Shown: positions 22,713 through 24,033 of the stretch, one piece after another | Layout: each line of letters begins with the position of its first letter | Numbering within the stretch: position 1 is the first letter of the stretch | NCBI GenBank assembly: GCA_023444765.1 | Contig: JAEXLY010000319.1 | Coordinates: forward strand, 1 to 24,033 | Origin: Pseudomonadota bacterium | GTDB taxonomy: Bacteria > Pseudomonadota > Gammaproteobacteria > Xanthomonadales > Xanthomonadaceae | Length of the DNA stretch: 24,033 bases | Direction of reading: 5' to 3' | Notes under the pieces: model-generated | What the model was told of the DNA's origin: nothing | Databases searched by the model: none | The model's input: the letters and a program-made list of their open reading frames with translations, nothing else | Translations under genes and position numbers: made by a program

Positions 22713-23924
22713 ATGAAGAACTTCCCGCTCCCCCGCCGCCGCAGGCTCGGACGCGCCCTGCTGCTGTCGCTGACCACGGCCGCTGCCGCCGCAATGCTGC
22801 CCGCCGCCACCCTGTCGGCGAGCGATGCGTTCGATCCTGCGCTGAGGGCGGCGATCGAGCGCGACCTCGGCATCGCGCCCGCGCAGGCGTCGCAGTACCT
22901 GCGCACCGAGCGCCTGGCCGAACAGAACGAGGCCCTCGCCAGGCGCCAGCTCGGCGACGCCTATGCCGGCAGCTGGATCGAACGGCGCGACGACGGCAGC
23001 TTCGTCTACGTGGTCGCCGCCAGCGGCCTGTCGGCGGCAAAGGTCGCGCTGCCCGACGAAATCGAGGTGCGGAACGTGCGCCACAGCCTGAAGGCGCTGG
23101 AGGCGGCGAAGAGCGCACTCGACGACATGGTGCTGCAGTCGCCCAAGGGTGTCGCGACGCTGCAGGGGCTGCACGCCTGGCATGTGGATCCGCAGAGCAA
23201 CAGCGTGGTCGTCTCGGTCGCGCCCGACGCGATGGCCAAGGGCATCGACCTGGTCGCGCGCAGCCGTGCCGATGCGGGTACCGTCCGCTTCGAGACCATG
23301 GTTGGCCGGCCGGAGCTGTTCGCCACCATTCGCGGCGGCATCGAGTACGTCATCAACAACCAGTACCTGTGCTCGGTCGGATTCCCGGTGATGCGCGGCA
23401 GCACCAAGGGCTTCGCCACCGCCGGCCACTGCGGCAATGCCGGCAACAGCGTGCGCGTGGCCAACCAGAACGTCGGCTCGTTCGCGCAGTCCAACTTCCC
23501 CGGCAACGACCGCGCCTGGGTGCAGGTCGGCAGCGCGCACACGCTGCAGCCGTGGGTCAGCAACTGGAGCGGCGGCAACGTCGTGGTACGCGGCAGCACG
23601 GAGGCCGCGACCGGCGCATCGCTGTGCCGGTCCGGCCGCACCACCGGCTACCAGTGCGGCACCATCACCGCCAAGAACGTCACCGTGAACTATGCCGAAG
23701 GCGCCGTGTTCGGCCTCACCCAGTCCAATGCCTGCGCCGGCGGCGGCGATTCGGGCGGATCCTGGATCACCGGCGCCGGTCAGGCGCAGGGCGTGACCTC
23801 CGGCGGCAACCGCGCTGCGGGCAGCAACAGCAACTGCAGCCTGCCCGCATCGCAGCGGCGCACCTACTTCGATCGCATCAATCCGATCCTGAGCCAGTAC
23901 GGGCTGAGCCTGGTGCGCGGCTAG
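22713..23924 (+). CDS. Alpha-lytic-protease-type secreted serine protease precursor (S1E)
   Basis: This 403-residue protein has ATG at 22713 and AAGGAG 8 nt upstream. It contains an Arg-rich signal peptide (about 1-37), a pro-region (about 38-203) and a mature domain beginning near ATIRGGIEY (204 onward), which leaves 200 residues, close to the 198 of alpha-lytic protease. The pro-region is needed in this family as a folding catalyst and is removed outside the cell. The catalytic triad is visible: His239 in ATAGHCG, Asp266 in GNDRAWV and Ser347 in GDSGGSW. Six Cys (220, 240, 305, 315, 341, 375) match the three disulfides. RSGRTTGYQCGTITAKNVT and PILSQYGLSLV are nearly identical to what I recall of the Lysobacter enzyme. 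The pocket residues differ: Ala342 and Thr362 stand where that enzyme has Met. It is likely secreted to digest other microbes or proteins. Confidence 0.96.
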   Translation: MKNFPLPRRRRLGRALLLSLTTAAAAAMLPAATLSASDAFDPALRAAIERDLGIAPAQASQYLRTERLAEQNEALARRQLGDAYAGSWIERRDDGSFVYVVAASGLSAAKVALPDEIEVRNVRHSLKALEAAKSALDDMVLQSPKGVATLQGLHAWHVDPQSNSVVVSVAPDAMAKGIDLVARSRADAGTVRFETMVGRPELFATIRGGIEYVINNQYLCSVGFPVMRGSTKGFATAGHCGNAGNSVRVANQNVGSFAQSNFPGNDRAWVQVGSAHTLQPWVSNWSGGNVVVRGSTEAATGASLCRSGRTTGYQCGTITAKNVTVNYAEGAVFGLTQSNACAGGGDSGGSWITGAGQAQGVTSGGNRAAGSNSNCSLPASQRRTYFDRINPILSQYGLSLVRG

Positions 23925-23930
23925 GCAATC

Positions 23931-23960
23931 GCGGAGGCGGGACAGTTGTCGTGCCTCCGC
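23931..23960 (+). terminator. Rho-independent terminator after the protease gene
   Basis: An 8-bp stem (GCGGAGGC at 23931-23938 with GCCTCCGC at 23953-23960) and a loop of 14 nt start 7 nt after the stop codon. They are followed directly by TTCCCCTTC, a T-rich tract by the standards of this DNA. Confidence 0.7.
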
Positions 23961-24033
23961 TTCCCCTTCATCGCCGGCTCGGGTTCGCCCCTTGCCGGTG
24001 AAGTGGCCACCCGCCGGCCGGATGGTTCTCCGC

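Noticed and set aside
1..24033. CRISPR arrays, tRNA or rRNA genes, insertion sequences, phage genes
   Set aside because: I saw no regularly spaced repeats, cloverleaf sequences, transposase motifs or integrase genes in either strand.

Overview
The window is about 70% GC and almost fully coding, with the strong codon bias that produces long antisense shadow frames. The best taxonomic clue is the last gene, a secreted alpha-lytic-protease-type (S1E) serine protease with its pro-region. Together with the mix of small single-domain enzymes, c-di-GMP proteins, a secreted metallopeptidase and a periplasmic-type FKBP lipoprotein, this points to a chromosomal segment of a Lysobacter/Luteimonas-like member of the Xanthomonadaceae (Lysobacteraceae). 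This assignment is an inference. I see no rRNA, tRNA, CRISPR array, insertion sequence or phage gene.

Layout. 1-3746: a partial HExxH metallopeptidase-like protein, a DUF1801 protein, a metallo-beta-lactamase-fold protein, and two YciI/DGPF-family genes placed tail to tail, the second broken by a frameshift. 3857-7758: a PlsC-type acyltransferase, a divergent ROK-family sugar kinase whose two lobes appear in swapped order, a lipoprotein with a duplicated beta-rich domain, and glutaminase. 7855-9596: a secreted DUF4344 metallopeptidase and a small outer-membrane beta-barrel protein with a clear downstream hairpin. 9711-13663: a large sensor (solute-binding, PAS, GGDEF, EAL) and a second stand-alone EAL protein, both on the minus strand, so this is a c-di-GMP locus. 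14080-15174: an NAD(P)-binding reductase-like protein and a short HPF/RaiA-type ribosome hibernation factor with a TTG start. 15236-18975: a decayed MmyB-like regulator fragment, two GNAT acetyltransferases, an FKBP lipoprotein, a DUF1311/LprI-like secreted protein and an unknown one-TM protein. 19150-22250: a VIT-family iron/manganese transporter pseudogene, a frameshifted cupin, a VOC/PhnB-like protein and a GFA-type zinc protein. 22713-23924: the S1E protease, followed by a terminator.

Most genes seem to be single transcription units with their own ribosome binding sites; I see no long operon. Two features stand out. The first is the apparently circularly permuted ROK kinase. The second is the S1E protease, whose primary specificity pocket carries Ala and Thr where alpha-lytic protease has two Met, as in streptogrisins A/B. 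The concentration of small indels in accessory genes (YciI paralogue, MmyB fragment, VIT, cupin) while the core genes stay open suggests real decay, though sequencing error must be excluded.
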